Assembly (NCBI GenBank): GCA_938008425.1
Contig: CALLKH010000696.1
Coordinates: 1-6,041 of the forward strand
Direction: 5' to 3'
From: an uncultured Planctomycetaceae bacterium
GTDB lineage: Bacteria > Planctomycetota > Phycisphaerae > UBA1845 > UTPLA1
Length of the DNA: 6,041 nucleotides
The notes under the pieces are model-generated. The model was not told where the DNA came from. It was given only the letters and a program-made list of their open reading frames with translations, and did no database searches. The position numbers and the translations under genes were made by a program. This document shows, piece by piece, positions 5,954-6,041 of this stretch. The first letter of the stretch is position 1, and each line of letters starts with the position of its first letter.

Positions 5954-6041
5954 ATGGTCGGCTATCGATCACTTCATCGCACCATGATTGCGCCCCTCAT
6001 GCTGATGGCGCTGGCGAGCGGCTGCACGCGCTCGAATCACT
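5954..6041 (+). CDS. Predicted lipoprotein, N-terminal fragment (runs off right edge)
   Basis: Only 29 codons are visible before the window ends. The ATG at 5954 has a good ribosome binding site, AGGGAG (5940-5945), 8 nt upstream; a second in-frame ATG at 5984 has none. The N-terminus has a basic region (GYRSLHR), a hydrophobic stretch (MIAPLMLMALAS) and a Gly-Cys at 23-24, which fits a lipoprotein signal with Cys24 lipidated and Thr at the next position. It lies 65 bp after the TPR-SPOR gene on the same strand, so cotranscription is likely. Function cannot be judged because the mature protein is outside the window. Confidence 0.75.
   Translation, partial: MVGYRSLHRTMIAPLMLMALASGCTRSNH

Noticed and set aside
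1..6041. Mobile element, CRISPR array, tRNA or rRNA
   Set aside because: I found no transposase-like or integrase-like protein, no regularly spaced direct repeats, and no recognisable tRNA or rRNA sequence.

Overview
The window is a GC-rich stretch of bacterial chromosome from a diderm (two-membrane) organism, and everything in it concerns the cell envelope or secretion. A CHRD protein with a PEP-CTERM sorting tail, a long LptD-type outer-membrane protein with extra periplasmic modules, and several secreted or lipid-anchored proteins together point to Planctomycetota, possibly a Phycisphaerae-like lineage. That assignment is an inference from family content; no rRNA or other marker gene is present.

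Left part (1-1677, minus strand): two independent genes for exported proteins. The first (1-671) runs off the left edge and encodes a signal-peptide protein with a lamin-tail-like domain. Upstream of it, a 164-residue CHRD/PEP-CTERM protein (919-1413) ends in a well-formed intrinsic terminator (841-886), so the two are probably separate transcripts. Both have perfect AGGAGG ribosome binding sites 7 nt from the ATG.

Centre (1678-4662, minus strand): one 994-residue gene for an LptD-like LPS-assembly protein. It has a signal peptide, three OstA/LptA-like periplasmic segments, a charged linker and a long C-terminal beta-barrel, and contains no cysteine. Its promoter is unusually clear: TTGACA, 16 bp, TATAAT (4740-4767).

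Right part (4663-6041): a 437-bp divergent intergenic region rich in palindromes, including a perfect 19-bp one at 4918-4936, separates lptD from a rightward pair. The first gene (5100-5888) encodes a predicted TPR-SPOR lipoprotein. It is followed, after a strong stem-loop spanning its stop codon, by the start of a second predicted lipoprotein (5954 to the right edge). LptD inserts LPS into the outer membrane and the SPOR protein probably binds peptidoglycan, so the divergent arrangement may coordinate outer-membrane and wall functions. That is inference.

I see no mobile element, CRISPR array, tRNA or rRNA, and no convincing new multi-gene system. The items most worth a second look are the cysteine-free extended LptD, the divergent regulatory region and the TPR-SPOR lipoprotein pair.
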